Assembly: GCA_007859995.1 (NCBI GenBank)
Contig: SMSL01000002.1
Span: 124,001 to 188,000 of the forward strand
Direction: 5' to 3'
DNA from: Candidatus Brocadiaceae bacterium S225
GTDB lineage: Bacteria > Planctomycetota > Brocadiia > Brocadiales > Scalinduaceae
DNA: 64,000 bases
Within the stretch, counting starts at the first letter, position 1. Each line of letters starts with the position of its first letter. The position numbers were made by a program, and so were the translations under genes. The notes below the pieces were generated by a model, which worked only from the letters and a program-made list of their open reading frames with translations, was not told the DNA's origin and searched no databases. Positions 21,209-31,837 of the stretch are shown here, in pieces.

Positions 21209-23272
21209 ATGAAAAAAAGTAAACTGAACAATCTCAGGAATATTGGAATTGCAGCTCATATAGATGCAGGGAAGACTACAACTACGGAGCGTATCCTCTT
21301 TTATACCGGAAAGAATTTTAAGCTGGGTGAGGTACACGAAGGTACTGCAACCATGGACTGGATGGAGGAGGAGCAGAAGCGTGGTATTACAATATCGTCA
21401 GCAGCCACTACATGCTTTTGGAAGGATTATCAGATAAATGTAATAGATACTCCGGGGCATGTAGACTTTACCATTGAAGTTGAAAGATCTCTAAGGGTTC
21501 TGGATGGTGCAATATGTGTTTTTTGCGGTGTGGGTGGTGTTGAAGCGCAAACCGAAACCGTGTGGAGGCAGGCTAATAAATATAAAGTTCCCCGAATCTG
21601 TTTCGTTAATAAAATGGATAGAATGGGTGCTGATTTTATAAAAGTATTTAACGATATTAAAAATAAATTAAACAGGAATATCGTTCCGGTCCAACTCCCT
21701 GTTGGCAAAGAAAAAAACTTTGAAGGTGTTGTTGATTTAATAAAAATGAAGGCTATAATATTCTTCCAAACCAATGATAAGACGGGATCTGAGTATGAAG
21801 AGCGTGAGATACCTGAGGATTTGCTGGAAGAAGCAACACAGTATAGAGAAATGATGATAGAGGGCATTGCTGACAAAGTAGATTGGTTCATGGAAAAATA
21901 TTTAAGTGAAAGTGCCTTCAGTGAAGAAGAAATGATGAGTGCTTTGCGTGAAGGAACTATTAATTATGGTTTGATGCCTGTGCTGTGCGGATCGGCATTT
22001 AAGAACACGGGAGTTCAGCTGCTGCTTGATGCGGTGTGTAACTATTTGCCGTCTCCTCTGGATATTCCGCCAGTAAAAGGTATAAATATAAAGGATGATA
22101 CTGAGACGGAAAGGAAGCCTGACGCAGAGGAGCATTTTAGTGCTCTGGCTTTCAAGATTGCATCTGACAAGCATGGGGATCTTACTTACTTGCGAATATA
22201 TTCAGGAGTGCTTACATCAGGACAAAGGCTTTATAATCCAAGGACAAGGAAGAAGGAGCTGGCAAGTCGTATTTATAGTATGCATGCGGATAAGCGTGAG
22301 CAGATGGAAAGTGCAACGGCAGGTGATATTGTGGCTGTAGTGGGTTTTAAAGATACCGGTACCGGAGATACGGTTTGTGTTGAGGATCATCCTATAATAC
22401 TGGAGAAAATAGAATTTCCTGAAACGGTTATTTCTATGGCCATAGAGCCTAAGACGGAAGCAGAAAAAGAGAAATTGGCTATTGTGTTGGCCAAACTGGG
22501 TAAAGAGGATCCGACGTTTAAGATTCATACAGATAGTGAGACGAGTCAGCTGATTGTCTCCGGGATGGGCGAGTTGCATCTTGAAGTCTTAAAAAACAGA
22601 ATGCTAAGTGAGTATAAAGTAGACGCAAACGTTGGTGCTCCCAGAGTTTCATATAGAGAAACAATAGAGCGTGAAGCGGAAATAGATGAAAAATTTGTAA
22701 AACAGACGGGTGGTCGTGGGCAATACGCTCGTATAGAAATTAAGCTGGAACCGCATAAAGGAGAGAAGTCGGTTGAATTTGTAGATAAGATAAAAGGCGG
22801 TGTAATTACTAAGCCGTATATAAAGTCGGTAGAAAAGGGCATTATGGACACGGCAAAGAGCGGTGTGGCAGGTGGTTATCCACTAGTAAATATAAAAGTG
22901 ACCTTGATGGATGGAGATATGCATACTGTTGATTCGTCAGAGTTTGCCTTTTACAACGTTGCAGGTATCGCCTTGAGAAAGGCAGTAGAAAAGGCAAAAT
23001 CTGTATTACTGGAACCAATAATGAAAATAGAGGTTACTGCACCAGAGAGTTATCTTGGCGATGTCCTTGGCGATTTTAATAGTAGAAGGGCCATTGTCGA
23101 GGAGATGGTCAATGATGGAGATCTGAGAATAGTTAAGGGGAAAATACCATTGGCTGAAACGTTTGGATATTCAAGTGTTATAAGATCGATAACTCAGGGT
23201 AGAGGAACGTATACAATGGAGCCTTGCGAGTACAAACCGGCACCGGCAAAAGCCTATAGTAGCATAGCGTAA
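21209..23272 (+). CDS. fusA: Elongation factor G
   Basis: A 687-aa translocase GTPase. The P-loop is [10 protein letters not shown], followed by DTPGHVDFT and [10 protein letters not shown]. The five-domain length is normal and the C-terminal domain IV/V signature ([12 protein letters not shown]) is present. Cysteine in the [15 protein letters not shown] segment is common outside proteobacteria. It starts 18 bases after rpsG. It is the translocation EF-G rather than the recycling-only EF-G2, judging by its place in the str operon. Confidence 0.96.
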   Translation: MKKSKLNNLRNIGIAAHIDAGKTTTTERILFYTGKNFKLGEVHEGTATMDWMEEEQKRGITISSAATTCFWKDYQINVIDTPGHVDFTIEVERSLRVLDGAICVFCGVGGVEAQTETVWRQANKYKVPRICFVNKMDRMGADFIKVFNDIKNKLNRNIVPVQLPVGKEKNFEGVVDLIKMKAIIFFQTNDKTGSEYEEREIPEDLLEEATQYREMMIEGIADKVDWFMEKYLSESAFSEEEMMSALREGTINYGLMPVLCGSAFKNTGVQLLLDAVCNYLPSPLDIPPVKGINIKDDTETERKPDAEEHFSALAFKIASDKHGDLTYLRIYSGVLTSGQRLYNPRTRKKELASRIYSMHADKREQMESATAGDIVAVVGFKDTGTGDTVCVEDHPIILEKIEFPETVISMAIEPKTEAEKEKLAIVLAKLGKEDPTFKIHTDSETSQLIVSGMGELHLEVLKNRMLSEYKVDANVGAPRVSYRETIEREAEIDEKFVKQTGGRGQYARIEIKLEPHKGEKSVEFVDKIKGGVITKPYIKSVEKGIMDTAKSGVAGGYPLVNIKVTLMDGDMHTVDSSEFAFYNVAGIALRKAVEKAKSVLLEPIMKIEVTAPESYLGDVLGDFNSRRAIVEEMVNDGDLRIVKGKIPLAETFGYSSVIRSITQGRGTYTMEPCEYKPAPAKAYSSIA

Positions 23273-23316
23273 TTTTAGATAATAATTAATAAGTTGTTTT
23301 AGGAGGTGAAAGAGGT

Positions 23317-24519
23317 ATGGCCAAGGAGATATTTCAGAGGACAAAGCCGCATGTGAATGTAGGGACAATAGGGCATGTGGACCATGGTAAGACTACGTTG
23401 ACGTCAGTGATAACGAATACATTGGCGACGAGCGGGCATGCCAAGGCGAGGGCCTTTGATTCGATAGACAATGCGCCTGAGGAAAGAGAGAGGGGTATAA
23501 CGATAGCGATAGCGCATGTTGAATATGAGACTGAGAAGAGGCATTATGCTCATGTTGATTGTCCTGGTCATGCTGATTATGTAAAGAATATGATAACCGG
23601 TGCTGCGCAGATGGATGGTGCGATATTGGTGGTGAGTGCGCCGGATGGTCCGATGCCTCAGACGCGAGAACATATATTGCTGGCGAGGCAGGTAGGTGTG
23701 CCGAGGATAGTGGTATTTATGAATAAAATGGATCAGTTGGAAGATCCTGAGCTGGTAGAGTTGGTAGAGATGGAGATCCGGGAGTTGTTATGCAAGTATG
23801 AGTTTCCCGGTGATGATATACCTGTGATTAAGGGATCTGCGATAAAGGCTGCCGAGTGTGGTTGCGGCAAGAGGGAGTGTGAACATTGCGGGCCTGTACA
23901 TGAGTTGATGGATGCGCTTGATACATATATACCTGATCCTGTGCGTGAGACGGACAAGCCGTTTTTGATGTCTCTGGAGGATGTTTTTAGTATAAAAGGC
24001 AGAGGTACGGTTGGTACTGGTCGAATGGAGCGGGGAGTGTTGAAGGTTGGAGACGAGGTAGATATCGTTGGTATGGTAAAGGAGATAAGGAAGACGGTGG
24101 TTACTGGAGTAGAGATGTTTAACAAGACGCTTGAGCAGGGAATGGCGGGAGATAATGTAGGCGTATTGTTAAGGGGAGTGGAGAAGGATGATTTAGAGCG
24201 AGGTCAGGTGTTGGCGAAGCCGGGTAGTATAACGCCGCATACCAAGTTTGAAGCGGAGGCGTATATATTGACGAAGGAAGAGGGTGGTAGGCATACACCG
24301 TTTTTTAACGGATACAGGCCTCAGTTTTATTTCAGGACGACGGATGTGACAGGGGTTGCGACGTTATTGGGTGGTGCGGAGATGGTGATGCCGGGGGATA
24401 ATGCTAACTTGCTGATAGAGTTGATAACGCCGATAGCGATGGACAAAGAGTTGAGATTCGCTATAAGAGAGGGCGGTAAGACTGTGGGTGCCGGTGTTGT
24501 TACTAAAATTATTGAATAA
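23317..24519 (+). CDS. tuf: Elongation factor Tu, copy 2
   Basis: Identical in protein and DNA sequence to the copy at 7506-8708, including the cysteine-rich loop at residues 181-191. Only the flanks differ. This copy has a stronger ribosome binding site (AGGAGGTGAAAGAGGT) and sits in the str operon between fusA and rpsJ. Identity stops abruptly at the start codon and a few bases after the stop. Two tuf genes are common in bacteria and are known to be kept alike by gene conversion. Confidence 0.97.
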   Translation: MAKEIFQRTKPHVNVGTIGHVDHGKTTLTSVITNTLATSGHAKARAFDSIDNAPEERERGITIAIAHVEYETEKRHYAHVDCPGHADYVKNMITGAAQMDGAILVVSAPDGPMPQTREHILLARQVGVPRIVVFMNKMDQLEDPELVELVEMEIRELLCKYEFPGDDIPVIKGSAIKAAECGCGKRECEHCGPVHELMDALDTYIPDPVRETDKPFLMSLEDVFSIKGRGTVGTGRMERGVLKVGDEVDIVGMVKEIRKTVVTGVEMFNKTLEQGMAGDNVGVLLRGVEKDDLERGQVLAKPGSITPHTKFEAEAYILTKEEGGRHTPFFNGYRPQFYFRTTDVTGVATLLGGAEMVMPGDNANLLIELITPIAMDKELRFAIREGGKTVGAGVVTKIIE

Positions 24520-24534
24520 TAGAATTGATAAGCC

Positions 24535-24852
24535 ATGGGAAACAAAATAGATTACAAAATTAGGATTCGGATGGAAGCTTATGATCATAGGATACTCGAT
24601 CAGTCTGCTGTGGATATAATGGATACTGCTAAACGCACGGGAGCGAGGGTGTCAGGTCCGATACCCTTGCCGACTCGTATGGAGCGGTATACGGTTCTTC
24701 GTTCGCCTCATGTTGACAAAAAGTCTAGGGAACAATTTGAAATAAGAACGCACAAACGGCTGATAGATATCATTGAGCCAACTCCGAAGACTGTTGATGC
24801 ATTGAACAAGCTTAATATGCCTGCTGGTATAGAGATAAAAATAAAAGCATAA
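24535..24852 (+). CDS. rpsJ: 30S ribosomal protein S10
   Basis: A 105-aa protein, also a transcription antitermination partner of NusB in other bacteria. The segment [20 protein letters not shown] and the [16 protein letters not shown] strand are diagnostic. It follows tuf by 15 bases with no terminator, so the str and S10 clusters are fused into one run. Confidence 0.97.
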   Translation: MGNKIDYKIRIRMEAYDHRILDQSAVDIMDTAKRTGARVSGPIPLPTRMERYTVLRSPHVDKKSREQFEIRTHKRLIDIIEPTPKTVDALNKLNMPAGIEIKIKA

Positions 24853-24912
24853 TAGCTTATTGAGTTTTTTAATATAAAAATATTTTTTAAATGAATTGTA
24901 TAGGTGTTATAT

Positions 24913-25548
24913 ATGATAGCAGGACTGCTTGGTAAAAAATTAGGTATGACCCAGATTTTCAGTAAAGAGGGTGGTTTAATCCCGGTGACGTTGTTGCAGG
25001 CGGGCCCGTGTGACCTCTTGCAAATTAAAGACAAGGAGAATGATGGGTATTCTGCCCTGCAGATTGGTTTCGATGAGAAGAAAAAGAAAAGAGCGTCCAG
25101 GGCTGAGATTGGACATTGTTCAAAAGTCAAGGCAGGTGTAAAAAGAATAATAAGAGAATTTCGTACTGATACATTAGATACGGAATATGAGCCGGGGCAA
25201 ATATTTACGGTTTCTGTTTTTGATGATGTGAAGTCGATAGATGTAACTGGTACCAGTAAAGGTAAGGGTTTTGCCGGGGTTATGAAGAGGTGGGGATTTG
25301 GTGGAGGGCCTTCAACGCACGGTTGTACAACGCCAAGGGGTGCTGGTTCGGTTGGTTCTGGTACTAGTCCTGGGCATGTGCATAGGGGTAAAAAAATGCC
25401 AGGGAGAATGGGTGGTAAAAGGATTACTGTGAAGAATCTGGATCTAATCACAGTAGACAAAGACAGGAATATGTTAATTGTTAAGGGGGCCGTTCCCGGT
25501 CCAAATGGTGGATATTTAATTATACGAAAGAGTAGAAACGAATTATGA
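24913..25548 (+). CDS. rplC: 50S ribosomal protein L3
   Basis: A 211-aa early-assembly protein. The start MIAGLLGKKLGMTQIF and the central GKGFAGVMKRWGFGGGP signature are diagnostic. The frame opens with a GTG at 24904, but the ATG at 24913 matches the family N-terminus and is preceded by AGGTG at a good distance. The stop overlaps the start of rplD by four bases (ATGA), implying translational coupling. Confidence 0.96.
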   Translation: MIAGLLGKKLGMTQIFSKEGGLIPVTLLQAGPCDLLQIKDKENDGYSALQIGFDEKKKKRASRAEIGHCSKVKAGVKRIIREFRTDTLDTEYEPGQIFTVSVFDDVKSIDVTGTSKGKGFAGVMKRWGFGGGPSTHGCTTPRGAGSVGSGTSPGHVHRGKKMPGRMGGKRITVKNLDLITVDKDRNMLIVKGAVPGPNGGYLIIRKSRNEL

Positions 25549-26162
25549 TAAAAGTACCAGTGTTTGATAATAGCGGTAATTCGCTAGAGGATGTGACATT
25601 GTCTGAAGAAACTTTCGGTGGCAAGGTGCGTAGGGAGCTCTTGAGAGATACGATAATTATGCATGAGGCAAATCATAGAAAAGGGACGGCATCGACTAAA
25701 ACTCGTGGAGAGGTTGCAGGCGGGGGAAGGAAACCGTGGAAGCAGAAGCATACTGGAAGGGCGAGGGCTGGTGATATTCGTTCCCCTATATGGAAGGGCG
25801 GTGGAGTTGTTTTTGGTCCAAAGCCCAGGGATTATTCTTTTTCGTTAAATCGTAAAGCCAAGAGAGTTGCCTTGCAGACTGCAATCCTGTCTAGACTGAT
25901 AGATAATGAGGTGGTTCTTATTGATAAGCTTGAATTGGATTTGCCTAGCACAAAAAAGCTGGCAAGTATATTGAAATGTTTAGAAATCAGAGAAAGCTGC
26001 CTTATCGTAATGCAAGAGTTTGATGAGACGATTTGGAAGTCATCCAGGAACATTTATAATGTAAAGTTTAGGGTTGCATCTGATTTGAATGCGTATGATG
26101 TTGTTAAATACAAAAAGCTATTAATAGTTAAAGATGTATTAGAGAATCTTAAATTCGAATAA
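25545..26162 (+). CDS. rplD: 50S ribosomal protein L4
   Basis: A 205-aa protein lining the exit tunnel. The loop segment KGTASTKTRGEVAGGGRKPW and GRARAGDIRSPIWKGGG are signatures. In E. coli L4 represses the S10 operon; I see no clear leader for that here because the upstream gap is occupied by coding sequence. The start codon overlaps the rplC stop. Confidence 0.96.
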   Translation: MIKVPVFDNSGNSLEDVTLSEETFGGKVRRELLRDTIIMHEANHRKGTASTKTRGEVAGGGRKPWKQKHTGRARAGDIRSPIWKGGGVVFGPKPRDYSFSLNRKAKRVALQTAILSRLIDNEVVLIDKLELDLPSTKKLASILKCLEIRESCLIVMQEFDETIWKSSRNIYNVKFRVASDLNAYDVVKYKKLLIVKDVLENLKFE

Positions 26163-26213
26163 ACTGACTAAAGAGTAATTAAAGAGAGAGAATTTTTTTT
26201 CTAAAAGAATATT

Positions 26214-26495
26214 ATGGATTATTACCAAATTATAAAAAAACCTTTGTCTTCGGAGAAAAGTGTAGGCGATAGAGAAACGTCAAATGCGTATCACTTTGAG
26301 GTAGATAGGAAAGTAAATAAGATTCAGGTAAAAGAGGCGGTTGAGAAGTTGTTTGAAGTGACAGTCCTGACAGTGAGAACTTTAAACAAAACCGGAAAAA
26401 CGAGGAAATATAGGAATAGAGAATTCAAGGCAAGTGGATGGAAAAAGGCAATAGTAACCTTGAAAGAGGGTGATCGGATAGATCTTGGATATTAG
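26214..26495 (+). CDS. rplW: 50S ribosomal protein L23
   Basis: A 93-aa protein at the tunnel exit that docks SRP and trigger factor. The segments IIKKPLSSEKS and VNKIQVKEAVEKLFEVTV are typical. It sits between rplD and rplB as expected. The upstream gap of 51 bases is AT-rich with no strong ribosome binding site. Confidence 0.95.
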   Translation: MDYYQIIKKPLSSEKSVGDRETSNAYHFEVDRKVNKIQVKEAVEKLFEVTVLTVRTLNKTGKTRKYRNREFKASGWKKAIVTLKEGDRIDLGY

Positions 26496-26525
26496 TCTAC
26501 TTTGTAAATATGAAAGCGTGATTAA

Positions 26526-27365
26526 ATGGGAATGAAACGGTACAAACCGACAACTAGTGGAAGGCGTCTGGGGACAGTTTCTGATTTTGCAGAGATAACA
26601 TCAGTTACTCCGGAAAAAAAATTGTTGCTTCCAATGAATAAAAAGGGAGGAAGGAACAACGAGGGTAAAATAACAGTTAGGCACAGGGGCGGCGGGAGTA
26701 AAAGAAAATATAGAATTATCGACTTTAAAAGAGACAAGCATGGCATTCCGGCTAAGGTTGCGACGATAGAGTACGATCCAAATCGTTCGGCTAACATTGC
26801 TTTGCTGCATTATCTGGATGGAGAAAAACGTTATATATTGGCGCCTGTTGGTTTGGTTGTGGGAAATCAAGTGTTGTCAGGCGAAAAAGTTGAGTTTCAA
26901 ACTGGCAATAGTATGCCTCTTAAAAACATACATCTGGGGATAGAAGTTCATAATATTGAACTAAGGCCTGGAGAGGGTGGAAAAATTGTTAAATCTGCAG
27001 GTAGTGTTGCGCGTGTTTTAGCAAAAGAGGAGAAGTATGTGCAGATAGTCCTTCCTTCTGGTGAAGTTCGCAAGATTTTCCATGAATGTATGGCAACTGT
27101 AGGTAGGGTAGGCAATACTGATCATATGGGTGTCAGGCTAGGAAAGGCTGGTCGGAAAAGATGGAAGGGTCGCAGGCCACATGTAAGAGGTACGGCAATG
27201 AATCCGGTTGCGCATCCTTTAGGTGGAGGAGAAGGACGGAGCCATGGCGGAAGACATCCTTGTTCTCCGACAGGAGTATTGGCTAAGGGTGGTAAGACAA
27301 GAAAAAGGAAGTCCGCAAGTAGCAAGTTCATAATAAGAAGAAGAAAGTCTAGGCGTAATAAGTAG
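26526..27365 (+). CDS. rplB: 50S ribosomal protein L2
   Basis: A 279-aa protein essential for peptidyl-transferase assembly. The start [14 protein letters not shown], the [12 protein letters not shown] segment and the C-terminal [20 protein letters not shown] loop are diagnostic. That last loop carries the conserved His (of the AHPLGG motif) that lies near the catalytic centre. Start chosen by N-terminal alignment. Confidence 0.97.
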   Translation: MGMKRYKPTTSGRRLGTVSDFAEITSVTPEKKLLLPMNKKGGRNNEGKITVRHRGGGSKRKYRIIDFKRDKHGIPAKVATIEYDPNRSANIALLHYLDGEKRYILAPVGLVVGNQVLSGEKVEFQTGNSMPLKNIHLGIEVHNIELRPGEGGKIVKSAGSVARVLAKEEKYVQIVLPSGEVRKIFHECMATVGRVGNTDHMGVRLGKAGRKRWKGRRPHVRGTAMNPVAHPLGGGEGRSHGGRHPCSPTGVLAKGGKTRKRKSASSKFIIRRRKSRRNK

Positions 27366-27442
27366 CACTTCATAATAATATGAAGCAGGTCTAGGTGATA
27401 TTAATTCTAGTCAGCAATAAATTTATAAAAAGAGTTAAAATT

Positions 27443-27712
27443 ATGGGACGTTCAGTTAAAAAAGGCCCTTATATCGATGCCAAACTACTTAAGAAAGTAT
27501 TAAAGCAGAGAGATACTGGTGTTAAAGACCCTATACGTACGTGGGCTAGAAGCTGTATAGTTATTCCTGAATTCGTGTCACATACATTTATGGTTCATAA
27601 TGGCAAGATTTTCCATAAGCTTTTTATTATGGAAGATATGGTCGGGCACAAACTTGGAGAATTTGCACCTACGAGAACCTATAGAGGTCATGGTGGATCG
27701 AAGAAGAAGTAG
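27443..27712 (+). CDS. rpsS: 30S ribosomal protein S19
   Basis: An 89-aa protein of the 30S head. The family start [12 protein letters not shown] fixes the ATG at 27443; the longer frame from 27395 adds 16 implausible residues. The C-terminal [16 protein letters not shown] signature is complete. Confidence 0.96.
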   Translation: MGRSVKKGPYIDAKLLKKVLKQRDTGVKDPIRTWARSCIVIPEFVSHTFMVHNGKIFHKLFIMEDMVGHKLGEFAPTRTYRGHGGSKKK

Positions 27713-27765
27713 CGGTAATGTGTGAAGTATAAACTCGAATTATTAATAATAATTGACCAATAAAA

Positions 27766-28104
27766 ATGAATTTTAAAGCAAGCTGTAGATACGTTAAGAT
27801 GTCTCCGAGAAAAGCAAGGTACGTTGTTGATCTAATAAGGGGGAAGACTGTAAATCACGCTTTAGAGGCTTTGAGGCTGACAAATAAGAGGGCTTCTTTC
27901 TTTGTGGACAAAACACTAAGGGCGGCAATTGCAGGTGCCAGTGAGAATCAAAGTGTGGATATAGATTCTTTATTTATTAAAGAAATATATGTGGACGGGG
28001 GTCCTGCGCGTAAATGGTTCAGGCCCAGGGCAAGAGGTGTTTCTTCGATGATTAAGAAGCGTACAAGTCATATATCTCTAGTGCTATCAGATAGAAAAAA
28101 ATAG
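27766..28104 (+). CDS. rplV: 50S ribosomal protein L22
   Basis: A 112-aa protein whose beta-hairpin lines the exit tunnel. The segments YVKMSPRKARYVVDLIRGK and KEIYVDGGPARKWFRPRARG are diagnostic. It sits between rpsS and rpsC in the usual order, with no strong ribosome binding site upstream. Confidence 0.96.
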   Translation: MNFKASCRYVKMSPRKARYVVDLIRGKTVNHALEALRLTNKRASFFVDKTLRAAIAGASENQSVDIDSLFIKEIYVDGGPARKWFRPRARGVSSMIKKRTSHISLVLSDRKK

Positions 28105-28183
28105 AAATTAATTCTCTTTTTTTCAAAAGAGGAATAGTATTTTTTAGTGATATTATTAATGCATTGTAATTAGAAAGGCAAAT

Positions 28184-28855
28184 ATGGGTCAAAAAGTTTG
28201 TCCAATAGGGTTCAGATTAGGAATAACACAAACATGGCGTTCACGGTGGTATGCTGATAAGAAGAACTTCGGCAAGTTGCTTGTGGAAGATCAAAAAATA
28301 AGAAAATATATTAAAAAAAACTATCGTTTTACGGGTATTCCTAAAGTCGAAATTGAAAGAACACGTGACGAAGGCGCAAAGATTATAATCTATGCAGCAA
28401 GACCTGGATTGATTATTGGGCGTAAGGGTTCAGAAATTGAAAAATTAAAAAATGGAATTGAAAAAATAGTGGAAAAAAGTGTAGATATAAAGATTCAAGA
28501 AGTTGATAAGCCAGAGCTAGAGGCACAGCTGGTTGCGGAGAGCATTGCTGAGCAATTGCAAAAAAGGGCTGCATATAGAAGAACAATAAAGAAATCGGTA
28601 GAGAGTACAATGGGGTTAGGTGCTAAAGGAGTCAAGATACAAGTGTCTGGGCGTTTAGGTGGTGCGGAGATAGCAAGGACAGAAGGTGCTACTGTTGGGA
28701 GCATACCTCTGCATACGCTGAGGGCAAATATAGATTATGGATTTGCTGAGTCTATGACAACTTATGGTACAATTGGAGTAAAAGTGTGGATATATAAAGG
28801 GTTGGTTGATTTGGACAAAGGGGTTAATTATGCGGTTGATGCCAAAAAGAGTTAA
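28184..28855 (+). CDS. rpsC: 30S ribosomal protein S3
   Basis: A 223-aa protein at the mRNA entry tunnel with helicase activity. The KH domain has ARPGLIIGRKGSEIEKLK. The C-terminal domain includes GRLGGAEIARTE and the end of the family signature. It overlaps rplP by 26 bases in another frame, so the two are probably coupled. Confidence 0.96.
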   Translation: MGQKVCPIGFRLGITQTWRSRWYADKKNFGKLLVEDQKIRKYIKKNYRFTGIPKVEIERTRDEGAKIIIYAARPGLIIGRKGSEIEKLKNGIEKIVEKSVDIKIQEVDKPELEAQLVAESIAEQLQKRAAYRRTIKKSVESTMGLGAKGVKIQVSGRLGGAEIARTEGATVGSIPLHTLRANIDYGFAESMTTYGTIGVKVWIYKGLVDLDKGVNYAVDAKKS

Positions 28856-29249
28856 GTTTAGAAAGTCTCATAGGGGAAGGATTAAGGGAAATGCAACAAG
28901 TGGTAATACTGTGTGCTTTGGTGACTATGGCCTGCAATCTACCGAGCCAGGTTGGATATCTGCACAACATTTAGAGGCTGGTAGGGTGGCGGCCACGCAA
29001 TATAGTTCGAGGGATGCCAAGTTATATATAAGGGTTTTTCCGCACAAGCCGATTAGTGCAAAACCAATTGAAACTAGAATGGGCAAGGGTAAGGGTGATA
29101 CTGATAGATGGGTTGCGGTAGTCAAGCCTGGTACTGTTCTGTTTGAGTTGGGAGGGGTTACAGAGGAGATGGCAAGGTCGGCATTTAATAGGATAGCATA
29201 TAAGATGCCTGTGCGGGTTGTATTTGTTAAGAGGAGAGTGGCGACTTGA
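28830..29249 (+). CDS. rplP: 50S ribosomal protein L16
   Basis: A 139-aa protein near the A site. The N-terminus reads RLMPKRVKFRKSHRGR, and the TEPGWISAQHLEAGRVA and GKGKGDTDRWVAVVKPG segments are signatures. The frame extends to 28806. I chose the ATG at 28830 because AAAGGGG lies six bases upstream and the length then fits the family. The start lies inside the 3' end of rpsC. Confidence 0.95.
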   Translation: MRLMPKRVKFRKSHRGRIKGNATSGNTVCFGDYGLQSTEPGWISAQHLEAGRVAATQYSSRDAKLYIRVFPHKPISAKPIETRMGKGKGDTDRWVAVVKPGTVLFELGGVTEEMARSAFNRIAYKMPVRVVFVKRRVAT

Positions 29250-29470
29250 AGGCGAGTGAAATTAGAGAAAAATCTCATCAAGAACTACTTGATGAGCTGG
29301 AGGGTTGCAAGAGAGAGCTACTAAACTATAGATTTCAGTGGCAGGCTGGTGAAATACGTAATTCTGCACAATACAAACAGATAAGAAAAGATGTTGCGCG
29401 ATTAAAGACTGTTTTAAGGGAAGTAGAATTGGGAATTAACACTGACCTTACTAAGAAGAAAAAGGATTAA
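29246..29470 (+). CDS. rpmC: 50S ribosomal protein L29
   Basis: A 74-aa helical hairpin protein at the tunnel exit. The segment [20 protein letters not shown] and the later [13 protein letters not shown] are characteristic. It begins with a TTG that overlaps the rplP stop codon, supported by GAGGAGAG eight bases upstream. Confidence 0.93.
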   Translation: MKASEIREKSHQELLDELEGCKRELLNYRFQWQAGEIRNSAQYKQIRKDVARLKTVLREVELGINTDLTKKKKD

Positions 29471-29481
29471 AAGAGTACACA

Positions 29482-29739
29482 ATGGAAACTGAAAAAAATA
29501 AAAAACACAGGAAGACTGTAATTGGTGTGGTTTCAAGTAATAAAATGACAAATACGATTACAGTGAAAGCGGAAAGACGAGTAAAACATCCCAAGTATGG
29601 AAAATTTGTTAAAAGGGCAACTGCTTATAAAGCACATGATGAAGGAAACAAGGCTGGACAGGGTGATAAGGTAGAGATTGTAGAGTCAAGGCCAATAAGC
29701 AAGGATAAACGCTGGAGATTAGTTCGTATTGTGAAATAA
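29482..29739 (+). CDS. rpsQ: 30S ribosomal protein S17
   Basis: An 85-aa OB-fold protein. The motif [19 protein letters not shown] and the [12 protein letters not shown] segment are diagnostic, and the C-terminal [18 protein letters not shown] completes the domain. It follows rpmC by 11 bases. Confidence 0.95.
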   Translation: METEKNKKHRKTVIGVVSSNKMTNTITVKAERRVKHPKYGKFVKRATAYKAHDEGNKAGQGDKVEIVESRPISKDKRWRLVRIVK

Positions 29740-29757
29740 TAAAAGGATGTTGATAAA

Positions 29758-30126
29758 ATGATAATGGAACAAACAATGTTAGATGTGGCCGATAACTCAG
29801 GTGCAAAAATGGCTAAGTGTATAAAGGTGCTTGGAGGCTCTAGACGTGTGTATGCGTCAGTTGGTGATATAGTTGTGGTTGCTGTTAAGAAAGCAATTCC
29901 AAACGGTGTTGTGAAAAAAGGTGATGTAGCTAAAGGTGTGGTTGTCAGGACAAAGAAAAATATAAGGCGCGATGATGGTTCTTACGTGAAATTTGATAGA
30001 AATGCAATTGTAATCGTAGAGGATGATGGGAGTCCAAAGGGAACTAGAATTTTTGGTGCAGTTGCTAGAGAATTAAGACAAAAGAATTTCATGAGAATAA
30101 TTTCATTAGCTCCTGAAGTCGTTTAA
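29758..30126 (+). CDS. rplN: 50S ribosomal protein L14
   Basis: A 122-aa protein at the subunit interface. The start [17 protein letters not shown] aligns residue for residue with the family, which fixes the ATG at 29758 rather than the second ATG. The segment [19 protein letters not shown] is diagnostic. Confidence 0.96.
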   Translation: MIMEQTMLDVADNSGAKMAKCIKVLGGSRRVYASVGDIVVVAVKKAIPNGVVKKGDVAKGVVVRTKKNIRRDDGSYVKFDRNAIVIVEDDGSPKGTRIFGAVARELRQKNFMRIISLAPEVV

Positions 30127-30160
30127 ATGTAATATTCTAAAGGGGAGTCGGTATAAAGAT

Positions 30161-30496
30161 ATGCATGTAAGAAAAAATGACATTATACAAGTTACTGCCG
30201 GTGATGATGCAGGCAAAACGGGCAAAATTTTGTATGTAATGACAAAGCAGAATCGAGTCATTGTTGAAGGAATTAATTTCATTCAAAAGCATATAAAGCG
30301 TAGTGAAAAGAACCCGCAGGGAGGCCGCGTACAGAAAGAGGCGCCAGTATCTGTATCGAATGTTTTGGTAATATGTCAAAATAAAAATTGTGAGAAGAGT
30401 GGTAAGGGTGTGCGAACCAGACGTAAGATTCTGGAGAATGGTGAGAAGAGTCGAGTATGCTATAAATGTGGAAGCGAAATAATCGCTTCTGATTGA
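30161..30496 (+). CDS. rplX: 50S ribosomal protein L24 with zinc-ribbon tail
   Basis: A 111-aa assembly-initiator protein with an N-terminal KOW motif (KNDIIQVTAGDDAGKTGKIL) and the EGINFIQKHIKRS segment. The C-terminal half carries C-x4-C (CQNKNC) and later C-x2-C (CYKCG), a probable zinc ribbon. Many L24 proteins have the second half with C-x2-C spacing instead, so the first pair is slightly unusual. Confidence 0.94.
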   Translation: MHVRKNDIIQVTAGDDAGKTGKILYVMTKQNRVIVEGINFIQKHIKRSEKNPQGGRVQKEAPVSVSNVLVICQNKNCEKSGKGVRTRRKILENGEKSRVCYKCGSEIIASD

Positions 30497-30524
30497 AATT
30501 GAAGATTAGGATATAAAATAAAGT

Positions 30525-31064
30525 ATGGCGCGTTTAATAGAAAAATATAATGTGGAAATAGTACCCAAGTTGATGGAGAAGTTCAGTCTAAAAAATAAGC
30601 TGGAAGTTCCAAAACTGGAGAAGATTGTTATAAATATGGGTGTTGGAAGAGCTAAGGAGAATAAAAAACTTCTTGAAGATGCGATGAAGCATTTAGCAAC
30701 GCTTTCCTGCCAGAAACCAAGTATGACAAGGGCGCGTAAGGATATAGCGGGCTTCAAGTTGAGAAAAGGTGACCCTGTCGGTTGTAAAGTAACGCTGCGC
30801 GATAAAATGGCTTACGAATTTATGGATCGTTTGATAAGTATTGTTTTGCCGAGAATAAAAGATTTTCAGGGCCTCTCAGCTAAGTCGTTTGATGGCCGTG
30901 GCTGCTATACATTGGGTATAAATGAATTGGCGGTTTTTCCTGAAATAGATATTGACGATATAGAATTTGTTCAGGGCATGGATATCACGTTTGTGGTGTC
31001 TGTGAAATCAGATGAGCAGTCGCGTGAAATGTTGAGGCTATTTGGAATGCCTTTTAAATCATAA
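30525..31064 (+). CDS. rplE: 50S ribosomal protein L5
   Basis: A 179-aa protein that binds 5S rRNA. The segments LEKIVINMGVGRAKENKK, QKPSMTRARKDIAGFKLRKG and the end of the RDFQGLS-type loop are typical. It follows rplX by 28 bases in the spc cluster. Confidence 0.96.
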   Translation: MARLIEKYNVEIVPKLMEKFSLKNKLEVPKLEKIVINMGVGRAKENKKLLEDAMKHLATLSCQKPSMTRARKDIAGFKLRKGDPVGCKVTLRDKMAYEFMDRLISIVLPRIKDFQGLSAKSFDGRGCYTLGINELAVFPEIDIDDIEFVQGMDITFVVSVKSDEQSREMLRLFGMPFKS

Positions 31065-31121
31065 TTTGTTTTTTTTGAGAATTTTAAATTAATAACGGAT
31101 TTCTAAACACTCGGGGTATAT

Positions 31122-31307
31122 ATGGCAAGAAAAGCATTAGTAGTAAAATCTAAGAGGGAACCAAAATTCAAGACTCGAAGATATAATAGGTGTCAGCTTT
31201 GTGGAAGACCCAGGTCGTATTACAGAAAATTCCAAATATGTAGGTTGTGTTTTAGGAGTCTTGCCTCAAAAGGGGAAATACCTGGAGTAAAGAAGGCAAG
31301 TTGGTAG
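31122..31307 (+). CDS. rpsN: 30S ribosomal protein S14, zinc (type Z)
   Basis: A 61-aa short S14 with two C-x2-C pairs ([10 protein letters not shown] and ICRLCFRSL), the zinc-binding form. The C-terminal [11 protein letters not shown] is nearly invariant in the family. Position between rplE and rpsH is standard. Confidence 0.96.
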   Translation: MARKALVVKSKREPKFKTRRYNRCQLCGRPRSYYRKFQICRLCFRSLASKGEIPGVKKASW

Positions 31308-31354
31308 GGTACATAAAGAAAGATTTTTTATAAAGTACAGAGGGGTTGATTAAA

Positions 31355-31753
31355 ATGAGTATGACTGATCCGGTTGCAGACATGTTAACGAGAATACGTA
31401 ATGGAATTATGGTCGGAAGAGAGGCTGTAAATATCCCTTCGTCACGTATTAAGATTGGTATTGCAGAGGTTTTGAAAAAGGAAGGTTTTATAAAGGAGTT
31501 TAAGGAAATTCCTGATGAAAAGCAAGGTGTACTGAGGGTTTATTTGAAATACGGACCATTAAACCAGAAGGTAATTAGCCATATAAAAAGAGAAAGCACG
31601 CCAGGCAAGAGAATCTATAAGGGAGTAGAGGATATAGGTAAGGTGCTGGGTGGTATTGGCATATCAATATTTTCAACTTCGAAAGGTATTTTGAGTAATA
31701 AAGAGTGCAGAGTGCATAATATAGGTGGTGAGCACATTTGTACAGTATGGTAA
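31355..31753 (+). CDS. rpsH: 30S ribosomal protein S8
   Basis: A 132-aa protein binding the central 16S domain. The start MSMTDPVADMLTRIRNG matches the family and is preceded by AGAGGGG, so I use the ATG at 31355 rather than the TTG at 31346. The C-terminal GGIGISIFSTSKGILS and the final EHICTVW are conserved. In E. coli S8 regulates the spc operon. Confidence 0.96.
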   Translation: MSMTDPVADMLTRIRNGIMVGREAVNIPSSRIKIGIAEVLKKEGFIKEFKEIPDEKQGVLRVYLKYGPLNQKVISHIKRESTPGKRIYKGVEDIGKVLGGIGISIFSTSKGILSNKECRVHNIGGEHICTVW

Positions 31754-31837
31754 ATATGGCTTAATGTTGTCTTGTTTATTCAAAAAGAATAAAATAATTT
31801 TTTAAATTTTATATTTTACAGCAATATAGAAAAAGAT

